A stretch of DNA of 64,000 nt from Lachancea dasiensis (lineage: Eukaryota; Ascomycota; Saccharomycetes; Saccharomycetales; Saccharomycetaceae). A program made the position numbers and the translations under genes. The notes under the pieces were generated by a model. The model was not told the DNA's origin. It ran no database searches and saw only the letters and a list, made by a program, of their open reading frames with translations. The stretch spans positions 434,001 through 498,000 of the forward strand of contig LT598461.1 of assembly GCA_900074725.1 (NCBI GenBank), in the 5' to 3' direction. Position 1 is the stretch's first letter; each line of letters begins with the position of its first letter. Shown here in pieces: positions 13,801 to 21,977 of this stretch.

Positions 13801-14465
13801 TGTACAAAATTCTAGCCTTGAACTGTTTGATTAGTGCTTATTCTCTCTCGGTTATTTATTTGGCGGGCGTGAAATTTGGCGACAGTCAAGCCACGACCTC
13901 AGGTCTCTTATTGTCGGTTTGTTTTCTCAGTATTTCTCGCGGAAAACCTTTGGAGAAATTGTCAAAGCTCAGACCGCAGCCTGGTATTTTCAACATTTAT
14001 ATTATGGGATCAATTTTGGGTCAGTTTGCGGTTCACATTGCCACTTTGATTTATATCACTCTCGAAATTTACAAGATCGAACCTAGAGAACCTCAAGTCG
14101 ATTTAGAAAAGACTTTCAGTCCTTCGTTGTTGAACACGGGTATTTTCATGATTCAGCTAACTCAACAGGTGTCCACGTTTGCGGTGAACTATCAAGGTGA
14201 GCCTTTCAGAGAGAGCATTAAAAGCAATAAAGGAATGTACTACGGTCTTCTAGGAGTCGGTGGCCTTGCCTTGGCAGGTGCAACTGAGTTCTCTCCTGAA
14301 CTGAACGCGGCAATGAAATTTGTGCCCATGGATGATATCTTCAAAATCAAGCTTACGGTCACGCTACTTGTGGACTTTTTTGGAAGTTGGGCCGTCGAAT
14401 TGGTGTTTAAGCATTTTTTCATGGATTCTAAGGCCGCTGATATTGCGCAACGTAGTTCTACATAA
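10839..14465 (+). CDS. SPF1: P5A-type ATPase, ER transmembrane-helix dislocase Spf1
   Basis: Spf1 is the P5A ATPase of the ER membrane. It removes mistargeted tail-anchored and mis-inserted transmembrane segments, and it affects sterol and ion homeostasis. The protein has 1208 residues from the ATG at 10839 (1215 in S. cerevisiae). This start was chosen because MKSPVASTLVRDSKLL aligns with the known N-terminus; the open frame extends 21 codons further upstream but without an ATG. Visible features are the P5A-specific N-terminal helices (PYVLPFFPLYATFAHLYF), the actuator-domain loop LSGESTPLLKES, the TM4 motif PPELP near residue 442, the phosphorylation site DKTGT with Asp485, and the hinge motif GDGTNDVGALKQAHVGIALL. 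The C-terminal part carries the remaining membrane helices. No catalytic residue is missing. It converges on TAH11. Confidence 0.98.
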   Translation: MKSPVASTLVRDSKLLLKKDALFRPYVLPFFPLYATFAHLYFNEYEVYIKGGEWTFVYLGGLLSLNILVMLLPHWNVDIARRFNYSSSASIEQATHILVQTTPNNGADDIVEIQRLNEAGHLQVFFQFQKKRFLLDQETGVFSTPKFLVDEAPKLEVFQNCKGHSGDLTHARRVYGTNSFDIPIPSFTELFKEHAVAPFFVFQIFCVCLWLLDDLWYYSLFNLFMIVAMEGASVFQRLSTLREFRTMGVKPYPINVLRDGKWKLLQTTELLPMDLVSITRTAEDSAIPCDLILIDGSCIVNEAMLSGESTPLLKESIKLRPHDESLQVEGLDKNAVLHGGTKALQVNKPEHHSGVPATPDNGAVAVVTKTGFETSQGSLVRVMIYSAERISVGNKEALYFILFLLVFAIAASWYVWTEGTKMGRIQSKLIVDCILIITSVVPPELPMELTMAVNTSLAALSKFYVYCTEPFRIPLAGRIDVCCFDKTGTLTGEDLVFEGLAGISAEADKSQSLSSAGEAPLETTLAIGAAHALVLLDDGEVVGDPMEKATLRAFKWKVGSKDTATKENVGQVEILRRFQFSSALKRSSSVAKHKGKTFVAVKGAPETIRERLTTVPSNYDHIYKHFTRAGSRVLALASKELSNLSNKQIDNLDRKEMECGLTFKGFLVFQCPLKEDATETIKMLNESSHRCVMITGDNPLTAVHVAKEVGIVERECLIVDEPIDGSEHALVLRNVSETVVIPFDPTCDKFEHAEIFAKYDLAVTGHALKALAGHHQLEELIRHTWVYARVSPSQKEFILNSLRDMGYQTLMCGDGTNDVGALKQAHVGIALLNGTEEGLKKIGEQRRIDAAKGVYEKQCQFMERWNQPAPPVPEPIAHLYPAGPSNPHYLKALEKKGVQITDDMRKLAAEAASKPVVAKKSARPEQKASDLADMVMGSLGDAESEDAPTLKLGDASCAAPFTSKLTNVSAVTNIIRQGRCALINTIQMYKILALNCLISAYSLSVIYLAGVKFGDSQATTSGLLLSVCFLSISRGKPLEKLSKLRPQPGIFNIYIMGSILGQFAVHIATLIYITLEIYKIEPREPQVDLEKTFSPSLLNTGIFMIQLTQQVSTFAVNYQGEPFRESIKSNKGMYYGLLGVGGLALAGATEFSPELNAAMKFVPMDDIFKIKLTVTLLVDFFGSWAVELVFKHFFMDSKAADIAQRSST

Positions 14466-14843
14466 TCCGTTTTATCTGTTATAGCAGCTCAATTCTGATA
14501 TATCTTGTCGATACTCACTTACATTTTTAGTTATTAATTCAAAGTCGGTGGCATAGACTTCTGTTAGTTCCCTATTTGCCTGGTTGTCCTAATCAGTATC
14601 TTGCAGCTTTCATAAAAAATTGATGTAGACTATATGATGGAGGTCGTGTGTCTTTAATTGCTGACGCTGTTGGGTTTTAATGGATCGTGATATTAATCAA
14701 AAGGCGGCACTCCCTATAGCTCTCGATTCCTTATGGCTCTAGGAGTGGCAATAATGCTTCGGATGTTGTGGATGTTGAGTCATTTAGAGTATCTTCAATG
14801 CCTAACGCTGATAAATCCCCTTCTTATTAACAACCAGTAAAAT
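14466..14843. other. Convergent 3' region of SPF1 and TAH11
   Basis: This 378 bp stretch lies between two stop codons and carries the overlapping 3' ends. No gene or repeat is visible. Confidence 0.6.
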
Positions 14844-16529
14844 TCAAAGGGACATTCTTTCTGCAAGTACAGACCTATCAAGACCAACCCAACGGAATAC
14901 CCTCAGCGAGCCGTCTGCTTCAATCATATTGATTCTATCTTGGAGCAAGAGTTGCAGCCGCATCAGAACCTCTGATGTCTCGTTTTCACCAATTGGATTA
15001 TTACTGTCAGCAAGACTGTCAACAATAAGAGATGTCAAATGAGTGACTGTATATGGTTTATCCTGCGGCAATGAAAATAAGATATCAAAGACCTGAAATG
15101 TCTTGACATTAAAATATTGTTCACGTTGACGTTCTCTCTGTGACAACAGAGCAGCAGCTCTGTGTTCTTTCGCGCGGATTCTTTCCAATAACGAAATATT
15201 TCCCGAATCCGCTTTATCTTCCTTGAACATAAACTTGTCCTTCGTGTTGGCTATATAGCCCTTACTTCTTTTCTTTTTTAATTGAGCCATTGGCCTTGTC
15301 AACTTCTGCATCTCGCCAGTGCTAGAGACCTGCGCTTCATAAGAGCCATCGCTTCCTCTTCTTTTTTTTATAGCAAGCATAGGAACATTTTGGGGGACTT
15401 CAGAGCTCGCAGATATTTCCAATAACCACTTCTCCGCTTTTTGAGTGTACTCCAGTTTCCTAGATTTGTTTGATAGAGTGTTGAGCAATCCACCCGGTGG
15501 AGGTCGTATAGTAATTTCGAGGTTATTCTTCAGTTCCAACACATAGGCCTCTTTCCAAAGTGTCATCATTCTCAGAAAGTCTTCTTGAGAAACTTTTCGT
15601 TTCAACATGTTGGATATTTGCGGCAGAATTGTGCGCAGCTCTGGCGCCGAAGTCAACAAAGAATTGGAAATTGAGTATAAAGAAAGCACCGATTCGCTGA
15701 CATAGAAGATGTTTTTACAAAAATCAACTCTCTTTTTCAATTCCTCTTGAGCAAATTGTATGGGGTGAAGTCGTTGCGCGATCTCCGGGAACTCTTTGAG
15801 TTGGTTGCTCAGAAGTAAACTTGAGACCATTGTCGAAGCTATTTCAGTCTCAAGTGATGGGAAAATTGTCAAATGGGTAGTATTAGTAGTGGAAAATTTG
15901 ATTGGATCTGCTGTGTGGAGTCCCTGCGAAAATCGAGATAGCACATCTCCAGTCTGTATCAGAATGCAATTTGGCTCCTCCAAAGTCTCCCACCTGTTGC
16001 CTTGCCTGTACTTAATTCCCTGGGCGGTCGGAAAAACTGATATAATTCCAGGTGACTGGTGAATGGCATATTCATCCTCGTAATCGAACTCTAAGTCCAG
16101 GACCGATTTGGAAATAGGCTTATGATATCTAGTAACCTTGATGAATCTATTCCGACCATCCATTGAACTGAGTGAGGTGCTAGCGTCAACTGCAGAGACG
16201 CATGCACTTGCAAAAAACGTCGCGATTCGCATTAGACGTGATGCAAGCTGGCCCATTGCAGTTTTCTGAAAATCCATGCCATCTGGTGTGCCCACATATT
16301 GTTCTACACTTGAGCCATTCGATAAGAGTTCGCATCCTGTGTAGTTACCATTAAAACCTTGATCTGTATCTATGCCTTCTTTGCTTAGTATTGTTTGCAA
16401 TGCGAGTACGCTTTCCATGTTAGCGTAGTTCTTTAGTAAAATAAGGCTGCGATTTCGTATACAGTCCATAATTACTGGCTGAAGATCATTCTCATTACTA
16501 ACTATGTTCAAATCAATAGTTCTGAGCAT
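14844..16529 (-). CDS. TAH11: Cdt1, DNA replication licensing factor
   Basis: Tah11 is the yeast Cdt1. It escorts MCM2-7 into the nucleus and loads it at origins with ORC and Cdc6. The 561 residues (604 in S. cerevisiae) diverge fast, but architecture and position identify it. The N-terminal ~230 residues resemble the 2-oxoglutarate/Fe dioxygenase fold: the stretch from His157 through GDVLSRFSQG near 194-203 aligns with the family HxD...GD.L.R.SNG pattern. The metal ligands are lost, however (see findings). The middle ~250-380 is the first winged-helix region, and the C-terminal ~470-561 (KPYTVTHLTSLIVDSL...RVFRWVGLDRSVL) is the MCM-binding winged helix. In S. cerevisiae TAH11 (YJR046W) neighbours ANB1, the sister of HYP2, so its place beside HYP2-MCM3-SPF1 fits the pre-duplication order. 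Confidence 0.9.
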   Translation of the reverse strand: MLRTIDLNIVSNENDLQPVIMDCIRNRSLILLKNYANMESVLALQTILSKEGIDTDQGFNGNYTGCELLSNGSSVEQYVGTPDGMDFQKTAMGQLASRLMRIATFFASACVSAVDASTSLSSMDGRNRFIKVTRYHKPISKSVLDLEFDYEDEYAIHQSPGIISVFPTAQGIKYRQGNRWETLEEPNCILIQTGDVLSRFSQGLHTADPIKFSTTNTTHLTIFPSLETEIASTMVSSLLLSNQLKEFPEIAQRLHPIQFAQEELKKRVDFCKNIFYVSESVLSLYSISNSLLTSAPELRTILPQISNMLKRKVSQEDFLRMMTLWKEAYVLELKNNLEITIRPPPGGLLNTLSNKSRKLEYTQKAEKWLLEISASSEVPQNVPMLAIKKRRGSDGSYEAQVSSTGEMQKLTRPMAQLKKKRSKGYIANTKDKFMFKEDKADSGNISLLERIRAKEHRAAALLSQRERQREQYFNVKTFQVFDILFSLPQDKPYTVTHLTSLIVDSLADSNNPIGENETSEVLMRLQLLLQDRINMIEADGSLRVFRWVGLDRSVLAERMSL

Positions 16530-16671
16530 CCTTCTATCCTAACTACCTCAGGCTTCTATGTCCGAGCAAGTTGTTGATGCTTGACAACTTTAATAATTAG
16601 CATTGTTAAGGGCGATACTATCTATCATATGCTAAAGGCGTCGGTAAAACAGAAGACAAGAATCGATAGCT
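16530..16671. promoter_or_regulatory. Short bidirectional promoter TAH11/YKU70 and synteny breakpoint
   Basis: Only 142 bp separate the two divergent ATGs, so both promoters must lie here or overlap the 5' coding ends. This is also where gene order switches from the chromosome V/X ancestor to the chromosome XIII ancestor. I see no MCB or Reb1 consensus in it. Confidence 0.6.
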
Positions 16672-18429
16672 ATGAATGAGTCATTTGGGGTTAATTCGAA
16701 GCCAGAAGAGATGAATAAATACAAGAAATATGAGGTTCACGAAGGAATCATATTTTGTATTGAGTTATCTAATGCCATGTTTGAGAAACCAGCGGATCTA
16801 AACAAGGTTCAGCTAATTGAAATTCTGGAAACCTTGTTAGAGCTCATGTCTCAAGTAATTATAACGCTACCTGGAACGGGTATTGGATGTTTTTTCTTCC
16901 AGTGCAATAACAAGAACGCTCGCCGAGGAATCTACGAATTTATGCCCTTAGAAGACGTCAATGCCAGAGCCATGAAGAAACTAAACGATTTGCTAGACGA
17001 CATAAGATCCGGAAGCACTACACTCCACGAACAGTTCCCACTTGACCAGACACTCTCAACTCCTTTGGAAAGTGTGTTTATTCTTTTGCAAGAAGAGTTT
17101 TTGAAGCAAGTCTCGGGTCAAAGAGCTTACAACAATAAAAAGATATTTCTGTTCACCAACAACGACTCTCCCAAAGAGGCCGAGGACCTTGATGCACGTT
17201 TGAGACTTCGTAAGGTGGTCGATGACTTAGACGACTGTTACATCAATTTCACCACTTTCTTCTTGGGGAGCGAACAAAAGCCCTTTGACCAAAGTTTCTA
17301 CAGCGATGTTTTAAAATTTGGTTCTAAAAAGAAGGTGTCGGATACTGGATATGAGTTCGAAGGACCTAGTACAGCCCCAATTTCGGCTAACTGGATAAAA
17401 TCTCGCGCCTTACGCAAAAAAGAAATTAAAAGAATCCGTTTCCAGTGTCCACTGATTCTAGATGAAGCAAGTAACTTCCTAATTTCCGTGAAGGGCTACA
17501 CTGTGATAGCTCATGAAAGAGCCGGTACCAAGTACAAGCAAATTTACGACCATAACGGTCTTCGGAAGGAAGTACAGCCCCGACGCCGATATCTAAATGC
17601 TAACACGGGCGAAGATGTCACTCATTCATTGACCAGGGTCTATAAATTTGCTGAGGTAGATATAGAGCTATCGGAGGAAGAAGTTACCAAAATTAATGAG
17701 CAATTTTGTGAGCACCCTTCGTTCTTAAAGTTGATAGGATTCCGCCATACTGCACAGTGTCTTTTCTTCTTCAATAATATCTCCAATAGCTCTTTTGTAG
17801 TTCCAGATGAAAGTACTTATGAGGGCTCCTATAAGACACTCAGCTCCTTATTTCGCACTCTCAGAAAGAAACAGAAGTCTGCAATCGTTTGGGGTAAGTT
17901 GAAGTCGAATTCAAATCCATCCATTTATGTGCTGAGCCCATCCGACCCACAAGATCAAAATGAGGGCTTTTATTTAACCAGAGTTCCATTTGCGGACGAG
18001 ACCCGAAAGTTCCCGTCTTTGACCAACCATGATAAAGTGCTGAGTGGTAAAGACTTCGATCAGATGTGTAAAATTACAGAAACGCTCATAAGTTATTTCA
18101 ACTTGCGTCGACCATATAAGCCTTCCGACTTCAGAAATCCTACTCTTCAAAAGCATTTCAAGCTACTTCGCGAATACCTGCTGCAGATCGAAATAAATAA
18201 CAACTCTGATCCAACGGAGCAATTACTTCAAGAAGACGATACATTGGTTAAGCTCTACCAACTGAGAAATAGAATTCTAGAGTCTGCCGAGGCTGAAGAT
18301 CCGACTCGTTCAAGGTTGAGCAATTATGTCAAGGCTTGGAATACTCTCTACAACAGAGAATACAACGAGGAATACGATTACGACACAGATAAAATCAAAG
18401 CCACGAAAAAAGTGAAATCGTCAAAATAG
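16672..18429 (+). CDS. YKU70: Ku70, DNA end-binding subunit for NHEJ and telomeres
   Basis: Yku70 forms a ring with Yku80 that binds double-strand DNA ends. It starts non-homologous end joining, protects telomeres and tethers telomerase RNA. The 585 residues (602 in S. cerevisiae) show the N-terminal von Willebrand-like alpha/beta domain (VHEGIIFCIELSNAMF, LPGTGIGCFFFQCNN, KKIFLFTNNDSP), the Ku core beta-barrel from about 245 (LRKKEIKRIRFQCPLIL...SVKGYTVIAHE, SSFVVPDESTYEGS, AIVWGKLKSNSNPSIYVLSP), and the C-terminal arm (RRPYKPSDFRNPTLQKHFK, YLLQIE) ending in a basic tail. A SAP domain is absent, as in other yeast Ku70 proteins. The start is the first ATG after an in-frame gap. It converges on NGL2 (108 bp), the same arrangement as YMR284W-YMR285C, but the pair is inverted relative to RIT1. 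Confidence 0.97.
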   Translation: MNESFGVNSKPEEMNKYKKYEVHEGIIFCIELSNAMFEKPADLNKVQLIEILETLLELMSQVIITLPGTGIGCFFFQCNNKNARRGIYEFMPLEDVNARAMKKLNDLLDDIRSGSTTLHEQFPLDQTLSTPLESVFILLQEEFLKQVSGQRAYNNKKIFLFTNNDSPKEAEDLDARLRLRKVVDDLDDCYINFTTFFLGSEQKPFDQSFYSDVLKFGSKKKVSDTGYEFEGPSTAPISANWIKSRALRKKEIKRIRFQCPLILDEASNFLISVKGYTVIAHERAGTKYKQIYDHNGLRKEVQPRRRYLNANTGEDVTHSLTRVYKFAEVDIELSEEEVTKINEQFCEHPSFLKLIGFRHTAQCLFFFNNISNSSFVVPDESTYEGSYKTLSSLFRTLRKKQKSAIVWGKLKSNSNPSIYVLSPSDPQDQNEGFYLTRVPFADETRKFPSLTNHDKVLSGKDFDQMCKITETLISYFNLRRPYKPSDFRNPTLQKHFKLLREYLLQIEINNNSDPTEQLLQEDDTLVKLYQLRNRILESAEAEDPTRSRLSNYVKAWNTLYNREYNEEYDYDTDKIKATKKVKSSK

Positions 18430-18537
18430 CGAGAAGTAAACTTTTCGCGTGATGACTCAAATTTTGTATACTACTTTTGAATTGCCTGCCTAGTAAGGGG
18501 ACTGTAGTGCCCTCTTTGTTCGATCCTTTGTTCAGTC

Positions 18538-20052
18538 CTACATCACCAGCCCTATATCACTGATCATGGACAAGTGGTCACTACCATATTCTCCCTCATG
18601 TGGTTGACCATGGTCTGGTAGCTCCTTTGCAGGAGGCATCCTCAGCAGGCTTTTGATGTTGATACCATTTTCTTCTTGAAATTTATCTATTCCATCTGGA
18701 GTTTGCCTTTCAGAAAAGTCCCATTCTTTGACCAAAAAAATGTAGTCAAGGAGCCCACTCCAAGTATCGGCCCAGTTTGAAATTTCAGGCTCATTGAAAT
18801 CATTGTTTAAGCCTGAATTTTCGATATGAACGTGCTTGTAACCGACTGAATACAGGGAGATCGCTCTCATGTTCAAGCTATTATGCAACGCCGCCATCCT
18901 ATTGACCAATTCTGCCTGCGCTGCCGTCGCTTCAAAAGTCTCAGGGACTGGAGTTTCCGGCTGATCATCCCCGTACTTCTCTATGTTCCCTCCATCTTCA
19001 TTATCACACTCCTCCCCGTCTCGAGCCTTGGAAAATGTGTAAGACGTACTACACTCGATCACTGTTTTCGCTCTGCCCGTATAACTAATAGGCTTGGAAA
19101 CCATAGACAAATAAGGTGTATCAAATGGCTGAGCGTTGAAGTCACCACATACAAAAGAGGACCATTCGTTCCGGACATCGCCATTGTTTCCTTGTAGCAC
19201 CTGAACTCGACGTTGAAATTCTTTCATCTTTTTCAATAGAACGTAGCATTGTCTTGTTCTTTCATAGGTACCGAAGGGATGCCAAAATAAATGCGTCGTA
19301 CCCACTAAGATTCCTCGTTTCTGGGTTTGAGGGAATTTATCGAGCACCTTTTTCGTAAAACTGAGGGCAACCACCAATCCGACGTTTTTAGTAGTGGTGC
19401 GGGGTTCAATATCCCCAGATGACTCCTTGTCATAATCTATAAGCATTTTGTCAGACATTGTAAATAGGTCTCGTTTCCAAATGATGGCGATGCCGTGGTT
19501 TTTAGTTCCATGTCTGTGAAACTGAGAATCACACCCCAACTTGGCAAACTCTTCTTTCCAGAACGACTGGTACTGTATGTAGTCAACCTCCTGCAAACAG
19601 TGTACGTCTGCTTTGTAGTATTTGAATTCGTGAAGCAACACTTGGGAGCGCTTAAACCACTTCAAGGCGTTGCCACTGGTAGGAAACAATTTCCGGCGTA
19701 TGAGTGCCTGTGCGAGGCAGTTGTAAGTCATCAATCTAAACGAAAAATCTTTCTGAGGCGTATCTTTGGGCGTTAGGGCAAGCACGGGTCGCCGGATAAA
19801 CTGCAAATCTGGAGGGCAATCAGGATCCAGGCCCTTGGCGATCATCTCTTCTCGTCTAGCATTCTTGGCCGCCTCTCTTTTAGCACGGACCTCTGCAATA
19901 TGCTCGGGACTAACCTTGGAGCCCTTAGAACCCCTAGACGTCTTGTTTCTGGAACGATTGCGTTTGGTAGAGCTGGCATGCTTCTCTTTGTCTTCGTCAA
20001 TTTGATTATTGATGGTTTCCGCAAGATTTTGTTCTTCTACTGATGTTGCCAT
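18538..20052 (-). CDS. NGL2: Endonuclease/exonuclease/phosphatase-family RNase Ngl2 (5.8S rRNA 3' processing)
   Basis: Ngl2 belongs to the Mg-dependent EEP nuclease family related to Ccr4. In S. cerevisiae it trims the last nucleotides from the 3' end of 5.8S rRNA. The start at 20052 (MATSVEEQNL) gives 504 residues (515 in S. cerevisiae). The frame is open for 68 more codons upstream, but they lack an ATG and look unlike the family. After a basic N-terminal region (about 30-75) come the EEP motifs: RLMTYNCLAQALIRR, the catalytic LQEVDY, KNHGIAIIWKR, GTTHLFWHPFGTYERTRQC, CGDFNAQPFDTPYLS and the final GSDHLSMISD. All expected catalytic residues (Asn, Glu, Asp, Asn, Asp-His) are present. S. cerevisiae has the duplicate NGL3, which sits beside YML119W and NAB6; relatives of both are also in this window. 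Confidence 0.95.
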   Translation of the reverse strand: MATSVEEQNLAETINNQIDEDKEKHASSTKRNRSRNKTSRGSKGSKVSPEHIAEVRAKREAAKNARREEMIAKGLDPDCPPDLQFIRRPVLALTPKDTPQKDFSFRLMTYNCLAQALIRRKLFPTSGNALKWFKRSQVLLHEFKYYKADVHCLQEVDYIQYQSFWKEEFAKLGCDSQFHRHGTKNHGIAIIWKRDLFTMSDKMLIDYDKESSGDIEPRTTTKNVGLVVALSFTKKVLDKFPQTQKRGILVGTTHLFWHPFGTYERTRQCYVLLKKMKEFQRRVQVLQGNNGDVRNEWSSFVCGDFNAQPFDTPYLSMVSKPISYTGRAKTVIECSTSYTFSKARDGEECDNEDGGNIEKYGDDQPETPVPETFEATAAQAELVNRMAALHNSLNMRAISLYSVGYKHVHIENSGLNNDFNEPEISNWADTWSGLLDYIFLVKEWDFSERQTPDGIDKFQEENGINIKSLLRMPPAKELPDHGQPHEGEYGSDHLSMISDIGLVM

Positions 20053-20356
20053 TTTCCGACAAGCAGCTGCAAGTCCGATTGAATATAAATGATTATCTGA
20101 AGAGGTATGATTAGCACAGACCGGCTTTGGTATACGTTGCAGCGGACGTATCCATGGTTCATAACCATTATAGCTAAAGTTATATGGAACTTCCCATTGA
20201 GTAAGTACAAAGATACTCAGCCAAATGGAAAGTACATTTGGACTCGCGAACGTCAATGAAAATTAAGCAGTTGTCAACTTACTATTCATCACGAATATTC
20301 AGTTGATGAACTCAAATTGGATTCATCCACTCTTAGTGCGCCCACCGTTATCGATT

Positions 20357-20611
20357 ATGGTGTTTTACAAAATTACCCTCAAAAGATCACTTATAGGGCT
20401 TCCGAAGTCTAGCAAGAGCGTTGCATCGAGCCTTGGTCTCGGCAAGACCGGTTCCGTTGTCTATAGAGAAGCCTCGCCCTCCATCGCGGGTTCCATCGCA
20501 AAGATCAAAGAAGTGCTAAACGTGGAAGTTACTGAGCATGCACTTTCAAAAGAGCAGCAGCGTGAGCTGAGGAAGTCTAACCCTGGCTTCACGGTGGAAA
20601 AGAGGGTATAG
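20357..20611 (+). CDS. MRPL33: Mitochondrial large-subunit ribosomal protein uL30m
   Basis: This is a component of the 54S mitochondrial ribosomal subunit, of the bacterial L30 family. The ATG at 20357 gives 84 residues starting [14 protein letters not shown], which lines up with S. cerevisiae Mrpl33 (86 residues). Conserved segments are [30 protein letters not shown] and [12 protein letters not shown]. An ATG 18 codons upstream in the same frame would only add residues not seen in the family. The gene starts about 300 bp from divergent NGL2, as in S. cerevisiae. Confidence 0.95.
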   Translation: MVFYKITLKRSLIGLPKSSKSVASSLGLGKTGSVVYREASPSIAGSIAKIKEVLNVEVTEHALSKEQQRELRKSNPGFTVEKRV

Positions 20612-20731
20612 GTGCAATAGGCAGTCAAATATAACCTGTATATAGCGAAAGTATTGAGTTTTGAAGAGGCATGTGTCGAGAACCACAAAACCACTAATGG
20701 TGGATTATTAAGTATGCTTATTGTGGAGGCT

Positions 20732-21682
20732 CTACAGTGTGGGCTCCGTTGCTCCGTTGTTGGTCATCTCTGGGGGCAAAATTGATATATTCTGAAAGCC
20801 TGCAGTGATCTCATCGTGTTTGCCGTCATCGTGGTCATAGGTACTGTTGTTATAGGATTCTTGGCCTTCGTCCTGGGCTTGGCAGAATGAATCCACAATC
20901 TTAAACACGTCGCTGCGGTTCATTGCTTTTCCGTCAAAGCTCAAGTCTACGCTGTCGTTTGGCTCACTTGACTCTATGAAAGCTACCCTGGCCAGAGGAT
21001 TCGCTTTTGAGGGCCTTGGAAGTTTCTGTTCCTTGGACGTTGCTGGCCCTTCAACCGTGCTCGCAGCCTCTGCTAGATCTCGAGCTCCAAAGTCGACATC
21101 AATTGCAGGCCCAACTGGTTGTTTCTGGCGATACAAATCTTGTTGTGCATCGATCTTCTTTCGCATGAACGCGTCACTCTTTAGTGACGGTTGCCTGAAT
21201 GGCAATTCTGACAATTTGTATATCTTCACATCTGAGGACGCAGATGTCACATTTATCGTTGGACTATCGTAAGATGCACGGATTGGTTTTTCCATGTACT
21301 TTTCTTCAAAAGGGCTTGCAATGTCCTGCTTTTTCAGCTGGTCAATAGATTTTAGCTCAGTGAACGTCGCATTGTCGGTTGCCAGTTTAACACCTGTATT
21401 AGAGATTGATCGCGAGCTTTTGCTGATTGGGGATGGTTTTTGGTGACTCGTGTTATTTAACGCAATGGATCTACGCAGTGGGCTTGTATTTTTGAGAGTT
21501 CTCTTCTCGGCCCCGTTATTGTACGCAGCCATAGGAGGAGGTTGGAAAACAGGAATGAAATGCGCATGCGGCGGGACAGGAACGTATACCGCATTAGCTG
21601 GGAAGTTCGGTGAATTTCTCAAGTGAGGTGGATAACTGTGTGCTTGCCTTAAGTCGAGAGTGTGGGGGTTCATGTTTGACAT
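20732..21682 (-). CDS. Low-complexity protein, probable syntenic counterpart of YML119W
   Basis: These 316 residues have no domain I recognise. The protein is Ser/Asn/Pro-rich and probably mostly disordered. The N-terminal ~50 residues are rich in Pro, His and aromatics (NAVYVPVPPHAHFIPVF). A full CDK consensus, SPLR, begins at Ser67, and a second Ser-Pro lies in KPSPISK near 84. The C-terminal ~60 residues are acidic. Identity is inferred from position. In S. cerevisiae the uncharacterised gene YML119W lies directly upstream of NGL3, the duplicate of NGL2, on the same strand. Here this gene lies upstream of NGL2 on the same strand. YML119W is listed as a potential Cdc28 substrate, which agrees with the CDK site. 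The start is an ATG at 21682. Coding status is likely given the length. Confidence 0.7.
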   Translation of the reverse strand: MSNMNPHTLDLRQAHSYPPHLRNSPNFPANAVYVPVPPHAHFIPVFQPPPMAAYNNGAEKRTLKNTSPLRRSIALNNTSHQKPSPISKSSRSISNTGVKLATDNATFTELKSIDQLKKQDIASPFEEKYMEKPIRASYDSPTINVTSASSDVKIYKLSELPFRQPSLKSDAFMRKKIDAQQDLYRQKQPVGPAIDVDFGARDLAEAASTVEGPATSKEQKLPRPSKANPLARVAFIESSEPNDSVDLSFDGKAMNRSDVFKIVDSFCQAQDEGQESYNNSTYDHDDGKHDEITAGFQNISILPPEMTNNGATEPTL

Positions 21683-21977
21683 AACCGGACCAACAAATGC
21701 CCCTGAAAACTTTTAGACCCTAGACCGAAAATATATTCCTATAATGATGCCTTTCTCTGGCCGAATTTCAGAAAGTTTGTTATTGTTTACAATTGTTATA
21801 ATATGCGTCTTTTCCCCAGAAGAAATTATTGTCACAACAAGATTAACGAGCTGATAATCGAAGTTTATTCAGGTGAGCCCAGTGGGGGCAGTTCACTGCA
21901 CTGTTTATCGTGCCAAACGTTAGATATTTACAAGCATTTTCGTGTTTATATGTGTTTATATGTGCATTCGAGCTTTG

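Noticed and set aside
16494-16560. TACTAAC on the plus strand before YKU70, suggesting a 5' intron
   Set aside because: It lies in TAH11 coding sequence on the other strand, and YKU70 already has a sensible ATG start at 16672 with normal spacing to the first conserved segment.
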